Positions 1-12,800 of a stretch of 24,369 nt of DNA are shown here, in pieces; within the stretch, counting starts at the first letter, position 1; each line of letters starts with the position of its first letter. The notes below the pieces were generated by a model. It was not told the origin of the DNA. It did no database searches and saw only the letters and a program-made list of their open reading frames with translations. The stretch is from Saccoglossus kowalevskii (lineage: Eukaryota; Hemichordata; Enteropneusta; Harrimaniidae): NCBI RefSeq assembly GCF_000003605.2, contig NW_003124906.1, forward strand, positions 160,225 through 184,593, written 5' to 3'. The translations under genes and the position numbers were made by a program.

Positions 1-330
1 TAGGGGGAATTTTATTATATTTAAATTATTGTACAGCAGCACTAAATAGCATTAAATCTGAAAGTGGAGCTGAAGTATTCTTATTTCTCTATTCAGGGGG
101 TTATATAGTTATCATTATCTTAGTTCACAACACGGACAGTGCCAACAATTTTGACCCTGTTAATATTTACGGACAATAATTGAACTGTAATGTGTTTGCA
201 GATAATTTACTTATGGTAATAACAGGTTGTGAAAGCCTTCAGAATTTTATTTTCAATTTAATATCACAAAATCTCAAAAGCGATTATTGAACTAGTTGAC
301 AATTACAAGTATTTAGGAATAATCTTTAAA
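1..330 (+). mobile_element. Highly decayed reverse transcriptase remnant
   Basis: Short pieces recall the last part of a non-LTR reverse transcriptase: FADNLLMVITGCESLQNF at 195-248 (compare the FADD/YADD catalytic box and following helix) and, in another frame, ELVDNYKYLGIIFK at 286-327 (the common thumb motif YKYLG). Stops and at least one frameshift separate them. The catalytic box has Asn in place of the second Asp. It is cut by the window edge and is similar in kind to, but not obviously a copy of, the 14510-15821 element. Confidence 0.5.
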
Positions 331-1326
331 GTGACTGTGAAATGCCCACGTTTCCAATTTTAGAACTCGTATCGAAGTAATATTTCTCGTGCTGTAGCTA
401 CGCCCACCTACCCTGAAACGGTCGACTGTTTCCGGATTTCCGATTCTCGCCGAAGTTAAAGTGCGCCACCAAATGCCAAAATATGAGATGAAATAATACA
501 CTTGAGCCGTACTTTTATAACACTGCGTCATTCAACAATGGAAAATTTATAAGTAGTGTTTACAAATAAAAACTCAAAGTGATTTGTTTCTTGGTAAAAC
601 TAGAATCAAAATTATTCGATTCACTTTTTAAGCGGGTTACTTTTCACGGGACAGACATTTGGTTAGATTTATTCTGAATTCAAAGAAAAAAAAAGAAATT
701 CACATCGAAAGATGAAGCCAATATATGATAGGACAATGTTTGTACAGCTAAAATGTTCACAGAAAATGTTACAAATATACCGCGCAGGGGAGAGTTGGAA
801 TTGTAACTCATAATTTCGTATTTGCGCTATTATTATGAAATACTGCCATCGGTTATCAACAGTGTGATTATCAAACTCAATTTTTTTGGAGCTTTTAAAT
901 CAGGCAAGAAATTGGAACAAGCGTATGTAACAAATTGAAAGAAATTCATTTAGATTACTGGGAAAAAATAAATAAATAACATTGATAACATCTAGTTTGT
1001 TTAAAATGAATATAAATAAATCGCTAAATGTATGTATGCAACAGACGTGGGCAAAATGAAGTGTAATATATTAATGCTATTTAATTGTGCTTTTCGGAAG
1101 ACCAGGTCTCATTGTATCCTTTATTTTACAGAGGTCCACCGTGTTTATGTATTTTTACATAGATCCCTAAAAGTATTGTTTAACGTTATTTTTTTTTCTA
1201 TTTCACTTTTAAAGAGAATTTTCGACCATCCCAGACCTTACATTTTAGGGTCGTTTTTTTGTGTGTGCAATATAGTTTCATACACATGAAACAATTGTAC
1301 AAACAAACAATCTTTTTTCCCCGTAG
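331..1326 (+). other. Non-coding stretch upstream of the first visible exon (probably intron)
   Basis: AT-rich sequence without a recognisable domain, ending in the acceptor at 1325-1326. The open stretches 313-531 (-) and 1032-1289 (+) are not supported as genes. No promoter could be recognised. Confidence 0.6.
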
Positions 1327-1560
1327 ACTGTTTTGATTACAAATATGAAAACATTGCTGTTGGTAAACCTGCATGGCAGAGCTCCACCAGAGGAAACGCC
1401 ACAGCAATGCGTGCAGTAGATGGATGGAAAACGACGAACTGGACTGAACCACCAACATGCTCAGCAACCCAGGTAGAAAGCTCCCCATGGTGGAAAGTTG
1501 ATTTAGAAGATACTTATCTCATCAGCAGAATAGTTGTTACTAACCGACTGGACTGCTGCT
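1327..1560 (+). CDS. Exon 1 seen: first half of FTP (fucolectin/tachylectin-4/pentraxin-1) module 1
   Basis: The acceptor is ttttttccccgtag and the donor is T|gtaagaat; both ends are phase 1. The translation carries the hallmark order of an FTP (F5/8-type lectin) domain: an N-terminal Cys, the strand NIAVGKPAWQSS, then AVDGW, then a TCSATQ segment, then PWWKVDLEDTY, then IVVTNRLDCC with the vicinal cysteines typical of the family. In the family this half forms the jelly-roll strands that carry most of the fucose contacts. Here the usual His after the second Cys is not seen (CSAT instead of CxHT), though Arg and Asp of RxDCC are kept. It pairs with exon 3323-3532 to make a complete domain. The identification is firm; sugar specificity is not. 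Confidence 0.9.
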
Positions 1561-4500
1561 GTAAGAATATATATTGATTCTCAATTTGTATGCTATACTT
1601 GTTGGTTGACGCCCCCTGTATTTGGTTAAAAATGAAATCAACACTTGAAAATATGTTCCAACAGTTCGCAAAAACGTCTTCCCTCACATTTTGTTTGCAG
1701 TTTATAAGACTTTAGTTTAAGGCCTTCCCATGTGTATGAAGTTTGATTCAAGTCTTACTGTGGTAAACATTCATTAAACATATTAGTACCATCTTTCCAA
1801 TGAATTTCACACTTTATCTTACCAGACCTTTGTTAAGCATCCAGACTATTTGTCCCATTTACCCTGGTGTAGTTTATAAAGCCGTCACAGAACAATTTGT
1901 TAGCGATTTGATTTCTCACATTTTCTATTTTAATTTATACTTATTAAATGTCCTATATAGATTGAAAACTAATTTTAATATATGTCGTCCATAAACCAAT
2001 AGGCTGTTTTATTGGATAATCCTAACCCTCAACGAAAGTTACATTTAGTATGATGTAGTATAATTCACATATATTAGATATTGAATATCACAATTAACAT
2101 TATTAATTAATAAATTATGAACATTTTATGACTACATGTATGTATATAATTTTGAAAATATTTGTCATGAAAACAACATGGATACATTTTTACCTCTATG
2201 ATCAATTAATTCAACATGCGTTCATTAGAACGTTATTACCTTGACCATAATGCAAATTAACTTGCGAGTTTCTATTGGGCAGGATGTTTCTTATTAATAA
2301 AATCAGGGTAATTTTGGCGAAAGTGACATATGTATATCCGGAAATATTGATTCGAATATGTCTATTTAGATTACAAGAATAGTAGTGTGTGAAAACCAGC
2401 ATTAATCGGATACCGACCATACCTAGTTCGGCATGTCAAACCTGTCAGCCAAATGGAAAGCCAACCATGATAAATAAAGTTTAAAAAAAGACGAAACAAC
2501 AACACATAGTTCGAATATCAATCTTCCTGAGTAGTGTAATGGTATAATTTTGACAAAACTATGCATCAATTTGAACACTTTAAATTTAAATGACATCAAA
2601 ATTCTATATTAAAACTTCATAAATTTTAATTACTTTCTAATTTACTAGTATTTGGTACTACAAATATGTTTCTAATTAATATGTAAATACAATCTTTTTT
2701 AGTCGTTAACTGATTGCTTACAAAAATTCATTTATCAATATCGTATATGTTCTATTTGTAAAACTCCTTCTCATTAAACATAAAATTAACATACATATCA
2801 CTTTTGGGCAATACGGTAAAAGTTGAACGTACGAATATTTGCTGAAAATAACCACTGTAAGTTTGATCAAATAATCAAATACTTACATGTGTGCAAATGT
2901 AAATGTTTACAATACTTCTCACTACAGCCATGTTGAATAACGTACAGGAGAAATACGTGGTTAAAACGGGGAAAACCTTTTGGGCGTTGGCGCCCTCGGA
3001 TTGATGGTTAAAGGTGCATGTCGTAATACTGAGAAAACGATATTATACATTCCATATAGTGTAATTGTTTTTGATGATTTATCTCCGTGTGTGGCCATAT
3101 TGTTCACATAATACTATAAATGTTATTACCAGTATTTAATAGTCTATTAGCATTCAATAGTTTATCTGTTTATTCAACTAAACAAACACTTTTTTGTTCT
3201 TTATTTTAAAATAATTGGCACACATTTATTACAATCAAATACAAAATATTCAAATTTACCCAAACCTACTCAACGTTCACTTTTTATATTATGTTTTTTA
3301 AAACAAACTATGTTTCTTCTAGCGGATGAGTTGAGTGGAGCCATGGCATTCGTTAGCGACAACGTTGATTATTTGATATGCGATGTTCCTTTGAGTAATT
3401 CCGCTGGTATGGCCAAACATCTGTTTGATTGTTTCCCTGGCATTTTAGGACGATATGTCTTTATTATACTCGAAGAAAGAAAATCCTCATCATTAACGCT
3501 GTGTGAAGTTGAAATATTTCCACAAAGAAAACGTGAGTATCATCTGATTAGAAGTCTGTAGGTTTCAGTGTAAAACAAAAAATCTTGACCTCCGACCGTG
3601 CGCATTGTGAACCATCTGTGAACGAGGCTACAAGTTGATGACGTAAACAAAATAACACGTGGACACGGAAAAACAAATGATTCGAGAAGATAATATAGAT
3701 CTTTAGATTATATGTTGAGCAAAATGAAAATTCACTATTTTCAACTTGAAAAATTTGAGAAACAACCAACCTAAAGCTGAATTTCGTGATATGAAGAAAT
3801 ACATTCACCATTACAAAAACAAAGATGACAACTAAACTGTTCTCGTTCGAATTTCATAAACTCAAATAGTAATTGTTATTTGTTGTATCGTCTGACAAGG
3901 CTGCAAGTGGCGCTCATCAACCGATGAAGACGTGACGTTTCAATACATGGTTTTATAATTATTCATAATTGTCTTTGATGTGATTGGTTGGTTGACCGTG
4001 GCATTATTATTATTATTAAGTACGATCTTGAAAAAGATAATCTTTATTTAAACCAGCCCTGTAGTTGGAGTTCATTTTAGTTATATATTTGGTTTACCAC
4101 GCCTGTAGCATTATGGCTGTTCATATCGATTACAAAGCTATCTCAGTTTTGTTTGTATGCTGTTAGTTGGCGATACAGCAGGATACAACAACTCTAGTTA
4201 TTTGTTTTTTAAGCATAATATATGATATTACGAACACAACAGACAGAGATGAGAATTACTTATTAATGGGGGATATTGACGAATCAGGCGATTTGTTGAT
4301 TATTCCGCTCCTGAATTATTTCACGTTTGTGTAGATGAATCAACCAGCTGTTGTTTAAGTCTGTGGCGCACACGCCACCAAAGGCCATCTTGTTTAGTTA
4401 TGGAGTAAACACCTCCTTGTCTACTCAAAATACATACATCTTGACTTACAGCATAAAAAACATTAGGTCTGTGCAATTCACAGTAATACTAATAGTTTAC

Positions 4501-6788
4501 AATCTGCACAGTAGTGGTTTAAATTTTTGCATGTTTAGGATAGAGATTATAAACATATATTTCAGGAATTATATATATAGATTGTTTACTTATTGTATTT
4601 AGTAGTGGCAACTTTGCAAGGCTTTAACTGTGAGACGACTGCAGCGATTGGCTGATCACATGTTTACTCTACCACGCCTTAGATAATTGACATTTAATAT
4701 AGGGAGTTTGTAACCTCTTGTAAGAGAGGGAGAGAAGAACAAGGGGTTACCTCAGCTGATTATTTGGAAGAATAAAGCTGGACTGTATTGTAATGCACTA
4801 ATGTGTATTCATTTCGGCCGAATCTAGTATCCCTACGTGTAAGTGTTATCAGTTAAATGAGTCAAGTTCCCCAAACACAACACCTGTGTCCCGTGGGGGG
4901 GGGGACTCCAAGTCAGAGACCTGGTACCCATGCTGTAGTATAGCTTTTCGAAAAAGCCTCTAAACACGTACTTATGTTTGTGAAATTATACTCCCTTTCA
5001 AGTGCAGAAACATAAAATAGATACCCTATATACATACTAAAATCATACTGTTTCCATGTTGAGGTAACATAAATTCTAAGATTCCTTTTTGCACACTTTA
5101 TATGCCTCAACACAGTACACGCCAAATAACTAAATAACACCCTTTTATGCGTTTTTTTACTTCGGCTAGCCATGGAGGTAAAAAAATTGTCTCTTTTTAC
5201 CTCCGTGGGCTAGCGTGCCATATTTTATTCAGAACCCCCCCCCCCACCAGTGTTCATAACAATAACAATTACCACGGAATTGCTTTGTAATTCACATGTT
5301 AATTTCAGGTTGTGAAGCTACCAGTTACACCAATATGGCGGCGGGTACAGTTGCTCGAACAAGCAATGAATTGGACGGATCCATTGCTGTGACTGGTTTT
5401 GTCATTGCACCTAAACCGGAAGAGAGTCATATGTGGCTTGCAATCTACTTAAACGAGATGTACGTCATCAATGAAGTCAAAGTGTTTGTCAAATACCGTA
5501 AGAATTATTAATTATTTTTGCCCAATTTGTCACTTTCTGCTAACATGGAGGCGGCCGTCGGCATTTTCAATTACTCACTGGTCACGTGCTCAAAGTGCAA
5601 TTTTTCTTACTAGTGTGCTCGGTATCCTCTTCATGTAATTCAAAGGTTTATAATAGTGCAACTGTTGACAACCAATAATTCCATTTCGACTGTATAAGCA
5701 ACGTCACCTTTTTTCACAGCACAATGAGATTCTTTGATACGACAATAATAATTAATAATAATAATAATTTTATTAGCACTTCCCCGGATTAGCAATGGTT
5801 ACAAATGTTTAAGAAATAATTATAAAAGGTTAAACAAATTATTACAGAAAAAATAATATTAAGACAAAATTATTATTATAATATAAAAAGATAGAAAAAT
5901 GCAGAACTTAACTGTGAAAGAAAATTGTCGCTGGGGTTGCTGTCTTATTTCAAAACACTTCTTTAGGTACCTTGCTACAGGGAGTGTTAGACCACTGTTG
6001 TTTAGCAAGGCTATGAATTGTGGCTGATATATAACTAATCATAGCTTTATTGATTCAATAGTGCATTACCCTTTTTTAGATGTATCCTCGGGGGCGGAGC
6101 TACGTCACAAGACGTTCCACGTTGCTAAGACGCGCACCACTGTACATGCATTTCTATATGGGCTCTGTGCGCGCTGCTGTGGAACGCCGGTCGAGCCTGT
6201 GAAAATTCGAGAAAACAACACAAACTCAACTTTGAAGTAATCCTGAACAGCCAAATTTATATATGTTACACACGTGGGGCTAATCTTGTTGTTAAAACTG
6301 TTCGGAGGAGTCTCAACAACCATCCCTAAATACCATTTTCTGCGAGTTTTCGGCCTTTGTTTTCACCGCGAGGGTTGCCAAGCGGTGAAAATGCCCGGAT
6401 GTCCGCCCCCGAGGATACACATTGCTAATAAATGCTTTGTATTTCATTTATAACGTACATTCTTATCATGCACAGTGATAGCCAAGGTTCGGTGGGTTGC
6501 GCCCTCCGCGGTGCTCCAAACCCAACACGCGCCTGACAGAACGATGTAGTTTTTTCAATTTTCCACTTCGGTACCAATCAAATGGCAGAGGCTTCAGATA
6601 GTGACAGCCATCAGAGATTAACCCATCTTCGACAGCCAAGGACTATTGATTCGGCCGGAGCCTCTCTCTTGGCAGATTTCATCACGATTTACTGTATGTC
6701 GCACGCTCTCAAACGATTAGATTCACTTCGGCTCATTTGCATCACCCAATCATAACTCACGAAAGAAACTACGAATTACTTGGTAATG

Positions 6789-6826
<38 letters not shown>

Positions 6827-9800
6827 CATTATTGCATAAATCGTATCCTTATTTAGATATTGACTCAGAAAAGGAAATTACAATATTAAAAGACGAAAAT
6901 GGCGGAATAAACGTGTTGCTAGCTTTTTCTTTAAACGAGCTCACTGATCATCAAAGAAAGCGCTTAATGCTGTATCTGAGAAAAATGACGTGTTTGTTGC
7001 AAAAACAGTCGCAACGAAGACCGATACGTTTCAGTTTCGACAGTTTTGTCAGTTTACTAAAAAACAGTTTGCACAAATATTTAGACATTCCATCGTCCTC
7101 ATTCACTTGCCCACAAACAATTTTCAAAGTTGGAATTTTGGAAAGGTGTCAACGAATATAGACCTTCTGTTCTTGACTCCAGATGAATCAGCAAAACCTA
7201 CACACTGCCATTGTTTTACTCTGTGATGAGCTTCTCGATCTTCACATTTATGATACAGCAACTCTGATTGGTGGGCCAGCTCCTGGCGCGCCCAATCAAA
7301 TAACTCAATTTAGCTGCAGAGAAATACAGCTTTTCCTAACACGATCACGCACGGGTTCGTGAGCCGGTTATGAATGGCCGGTTTTAGCGAAACTGTGCGA
7401 TTCGGACGATGAGATTAACCATTCATGGCAGAGTTTATTTGTTTGTTGACATAATGTGTGATAAGAGGTGCTGGCAAATTTCCGCCCAATGTTTATCTTC
7501 TTGTTGAAAACAGTCTTGTGATTTTTGCCGACAATGCAAACACGTCTCTGGTTGACGGTGTTACCACGGCCACCCAAATGAATATTCGTTGAAATGCATT
7601 GCTCGAAGTCGTGAACTTTGCGAATTCGCAGTATTGATCTTGCCGACACGACATACACTAGTCTGCCAGGCGTTAGTGAGCTCTGATGCCGTTCAGCCGG
7701 CGAGGGCGCCACTCACGCTTACGTGTCAGGCTAGCACAGTGACGGCAGTGATAGGAATTCGAATCAACAGCAGATATGTTCTAGTCCTGAATGAAAGTTT
7801 TCCAGCTACTTTACCCTATATAATCTTATGTGTATTAGTTTAATAAGATTAACAAGTGTCTTTAATATGACCTTTACATGTTCTATAATAAACGAACAAC
7901 TTATGAATATTAATTTATTTCTTCTTTCTTGAAATTGTACAGATATATATGTCACATGTCATTTCAGTTGAAAATTGTAACACACTATTTTCTTGACTAA
8001 TATTAAATTATATATATTGCTTTTTAGACTATGCTTTTAAATTAGTTTCGTGCGTCTGGCAGTAATATTAACTTCACTTGTTTCTGGAAGGTTCATGGGA
8101 ACACTAATTGATGCAATCTTGGTGCTCTTCTTAATCAATGCGTTTTACCCAAAAGTAACTCTTCTTTTTGCTACTGTACTCCAGTGGTAATTCATATTGG
8201 CAGTGAAGTTAATATAACAAACACAATTTGTAATTAACTTAAGTTCATATCATAAACATAACCTTTGTTTCTTTGACAGATGAAAGCATGTCCATGTATG
8301 GCGCCAGTGTAGATGCGGGAATTCGTGACTCGGGAATCATGACAATGTGTAACTTAATTGTGTCTAAAAGGTTTTTCGAAATGTATTCTTTCAAGTGCTT
8401 CGAAGAAATAAGGTGACTGTTGTATAGTTCATGTTTATGACATAATAGTTAACAATAATAAACAAAGACAATACATCGTATTGGAATTTATAAATTATTT
8501 AAATTGATTGACAATGAACACGACCGATAAACATTACTATTCACTCTAAGATATAGTTCATCATTGCTTTTACATATTTACAAAAGGTGGAAGTTTTTCG
8601 TTTTTACTAGTCGCATAAACAAATACTGTATACATACACAAAGAGTAGATTTTACGAGAATTCAACATCGTCGCTATGTAAGATTGCTTTTTCTGTCTCA
8701 CCACTGGTCATGAGAACAAACTTAATCTCATATATCAACAAGGAGGCACAGTCTATCTCGCTGAGACAGCTCATCACACAGCATCTTTACACATATGACA
8801 ACGAAGGTTATATTGTGTTGTCAGTAGCAGGCTAAACATTGATTGATTGTTTGGGTTTTCATCAAAATCAGTGAGAATACATGCGTATGTTCTTTGAAAG
8901 AAATCTGTTCATGTATAATTTTCACAAAACATCTATGCAGTCTCTAATATTTCTTGTTCGATATTGTAAATTGGTATTGTGGCACGGGTAATTCAATGAA
9001 CACACTATTTTGTGCTAAAATGAGATGGGCATTTGGAATAAAACATCTGATATATTCATTAAAATATGGTGGATAAATTAATCAAAGATAAAACATTGTT
9101 CTGATAATATTGTACTAGTTCATGCTACTGATTTATCATAACTAAAAAAATGTTTGTTATGTTTCCAAACTAATATAATTGTCATTGGTGTGGAAATAAA
9201 CACATTACCACGTGCACGAGCATATAGTGATTGTTATTATTCCTTCCAATATAATCAGTGCACATGCGCATGCTCATACGTAGTGAGGAATTTTATTGTT
9301 TCATCGAACAAATATTCATATGTATGCTTATAAGGACAACGTATATAGTTCATTATTAACCATAACCCATTTTATTTACGAACATGCAGTATCAAATAAC
9401 AATATTAAATGATAAATTATAATTCATAATGCACATTGAATATAATTAATACAGCTTTATTTTTACAACCTTTCCGCACTGTATTTATAATTTATTAATT
9501 CCTGTTCAGTATCTATTGCATACCTCATATATTATCTATCTTTCGTACTATTATATTAAATTACCACATCAAGGGCATTATTATTGTTATTTCATGTGCT
9601 ATTCTTTTAGGGGTGACGTGGTACGTTTAAATCAGAAATCCTGGAGGTCCAGTGATTTGTGGATTTCAGAAATAGAAATATACGGCAGCATCACAGGTAA
9701 TAATGTGTATTATACATCGAGAATAAACGGTTTGGTATATAGTAAACTAATTGACTGATGACCCAGGGGTTAATATTGTTGATTAATCTCAGGTAAATTT

Positions 9801-12800
9801 GCAATTCATTCCATCATATATATTTGCTGCTGTCGGTACATATTTCTCACCATGGCACAGTGAGGAAAGGAACAGGTAGGTGAGGTATTATATGTTAGAA
9901 ATTTGCCTCACATTAAAAGACCGACAATTAACATTTCACAAGGAGTTATAAAATATATATTTCTTGTTATTAGGATAAATAAATTGTAAAATGTTTCCAA
10001 AACATGTTTTTGCTGTATGAATGCTCATTGGAGACTTCAACTGATCTCTTAATTCCCAATCTCTTTCTAAATGGAACGATACAATCAGATCGTATCAGAT
10101 CGAAAATGCTACATTGAGTTACTCTTATTAAATAATAACCTATACAATTATGCTATATTATTGTTATCTGTTGTTTGTGGCGGGCCTTAGTTGGATATTA
10201 TGGAAATGTTATTTTTATAATTTATAATACTGAATACTGATGGCCTCATGGCAGGTACAAACAAATACAAATTTCAGAGTTACTCTATTACCAATAGTGT
10301 TTCCCAAATCACCAGACTCCAGACTTTCCATGGCGATTTTAAACAAATTAGGCAGAAAGATGTGTTGGTGATTCTAGCATTGCTATATACAATAAATCTG
10401 CATACTCGTTTGTCAAACTAGGTGTGAGAATGAAAATAATTTCTTGACAGAATGGCAAAGCCTGTGAACAGTTACATTGTGGTCCATACACCTACGGAAG
10501 GAAATTGACAGCCCTGGCATGCATAAATGTTGAAGTGTCCCTGGGTAATGTGGAAATCCGTCATCAGTATGCGATAGAATTTGTTGACAAAACTGTCATC
10601 TGATTGATGAAGTGCTTGTTATTCTGATTCAAATGGGAGGGACATGGATTTGCTACATCTGTTTGCTTGGCATTGGCAACCACACGCTGCATGTTTTGGT
10701 ATCCCTGATAACAGGAACAACGATCTAATATTTAATTGTCATTGAAGAAAATACCAAAACATACAGATTCATATGAATGGGGTATGTCCACTGGCTAGTC
10801 TTCAGGTAGCGGTGTGCTGGTAAGACAGTGATAGCCTTCACTGCTCGAACCTTGTATTGAAATCCGCTACCTGACATTTCCTTCATTAAATGGTAGTGGT
10901 GGTTTAATGAGGGCAATGTAGATGTCAAAATTTCACCATGATTGCAGACAATCTATGGTGTAAGATCACCAGTAAAGAATTGTTCCAGCAATGGGTAGGT
11001 AAGTTATTCACCACTGCTATAAAAATAATTGTGAATGCATAGTTGGGGTGGTAAATATATCGCTCATCGGATTTTCCGGCGAGGCTGCTTCAGTGGCCAC
11101 TCTCCAAAAGAGCCAGTTATAAAGGAATATGTCTACCTAAACACATCATCAAAGCATCATTTCTCATCCAAATGACTGTACTGAAACCAACACATAGAGT
11201 CGAAATAGAATTATGTATCATTCAAGCTCATAAACGTGGACTTGTACATCAAAAGTAGTCCAGGATCACGCATGGCCTTTCCTGGTGGTGTTATCCTCAT
11301 TCATTTATTATAACGTTTGTAATGTTTGGTTGTACTGTCGTCATTCATCGATAATGATTGTAGGGTCTGGTTATACTATCGTATTCCATCCATAATGCTT
11401 ATAATACTTGTCATTTGTCACTTGTCTATTGTCATTCATCCATAACGATTGTAGAGTCTGGTTCAATTCGGCTAACCTGAGATGATTCGAGTGGCGTGTT
11501 CGATTCCACCAACAAGACTGAATATTGAATATATGGTAAATGCCAACCAGACTAACAGAGTGAACATGTATGATGATTTATACGTTAAAATTAATTGATT
11601 ATTGATTTATAATAAATGGATTCACATTATAGTTCCACTCAGTATCCGAATGTGGTGTGGGTATAGACTAAGTGATGTCTTTGGTCAATGGTAGCTTATC
11701 ATCATATTGTTTAAGCTTAGGTTTAGGTGCATTAACCATCATTAATGTCCATGTTTGTGATTTAGCCTACAGTGATATCACTGGTGACTATTTCATAATT
11801 GTCACTACCATTTGAATCACCTTAATTTAAAGTTACAGGCACATTTACGAACATATTTAACACGCAATTCATAGGTTGAGTATAGGTGCTTCCGCGTTAA
11901 ACCACGTCGCTTTGTTTGAAATGGCGTGTATGAATCTCGAATCTCCTACGTCACAAACAATGTGCAGGAAATATTATCTTCTACTATATTTAGATATTTT
12001 ATTAGTATTATATTCAATCGTAATTCTTATTCCTTTTTTCTGTTGTGACAGATGCAAACATTTGATAGCTATGCTATATTTTATAGTTTTTAAAAAATAT
12101 GTACCTGAATTATATGTTTGACCTAATCTCGAATTTAATATGTGAAAACACATATTACTTCACATATATTCCATGACTATGTCCAAGGCAATGTACCTTC
12201 CTTGTGTTATTATGCAGTATTTAACAGCCGTGCCTGTGCTATGTTAATGGATTTGAATTATTTATAATTTATATTATATAGGTTGCACAACTGAGCGCAA
12301 TGTTGCATTTGGAAAACCGACAAGCACAAGTTCGGAATACAATGGATTGTCCAGTTCGGTCGTTGATGGATGGAAATCTACAAACTTATTTGATTTATCT
12401 TGCTATCAAACAGACTATGAGAACAGACCATGGTGGAAAGTCGACTTGCGTGAACTTTATATTGTGAATAAAATATTAGTTTACAATCGGCAGGATTGCT
12501 GTGGTAAGTTATTATAAAAAGAAATCAGATAAAGGACCGACACAAGCTATTTTAGGGGCGAAAGGTCATTTTTTTATGTGTGAAGTAGTAATATTTTCGG
12601 GAAGAAACCGGTAACCTATGAGGGAAACGAGGCGTTATTTATAGTAACTTTTATCCTTGTTTCAAATATTCAGTGTTGAGTGGTTTTTTTCTACAAAAAA
12701 AGACTTTTAGGGTAAGAAATAAACAATGTCTGTGACACATCATGTACACCGTTCTTAGGTGAGCGATTCGTTCATGGTGAATCTATATAATCACTGTGAA

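Larger units (their letters stand above)
5498..8279 (+). other. Intron (phase 1) rich in repeats and mobile DNA
   Basis: GT at 5498 and AG at 8278-8279. It holds a LINE-like tail (5743 onward), a MITE (6081-6419) and an AAT microsatellite (6789-6826). The stretch 6430-7840 is less AT-rich than its surroundings and has overlapping open stretches at 6832-7161 (+), 6990-7226 (+), 7368-7712 (-) and 7589-7843 (+), none matching a domain I recognise. It is plausibly an eroded transposon interior. A short inverted pair (gattggtgggcc / ggcgcgcccaatc) lies near 7267-7299. Confidence 0.65.
9697..12281 (+). other. Intron (phase 1) with hairpin and minisatellite
   Basis: GT at 9697 and AG at 12280-12281. 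About 10440-11470 is richer in GC than its surroundings and looks like unrecognised repeat-derived sequence. It contains a hairpin (10802-10874) and a degenerate tandem repeat (11296-11470), listed separately. The open stretches 10725-10928 (-) and 11876-12121 (+) have no recognisable domain. Confidence 0.7.

Noticed and set aside
1056-1113. ATG with good context (caaaATGA) and a short hydrophobic stretch, possible signal-peptide exon
   Set aside because: The donor that would give the needed phase 1 (T|gtatcc) is poor, the hydrophobic core is short, and a better-looking gt at 1106 gives the wrong phase.
4600-4890. Possible solo LTR (AATAAAG string, purine-rich stretch)
   Set aside because: No matching ends, target duplication, primer site or partner copy could be found by reading.
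4895-5245. G10 and C11 runs as ends of an inverted-repeat element
   Set aside because: Homopolymer runs match each other trivially; the sequences beside them do not match.
7368-7712. Minus-strand open stretch of 114 codons
   Set aside because: No domain, no convincing splice or promoter context, located in a repeat-like intron block.
11489-11503. tRNA/SINE B-box-like gtgttcgattccacc
   Set aside because: No proper T-stem, A box or cloverleaf around it.
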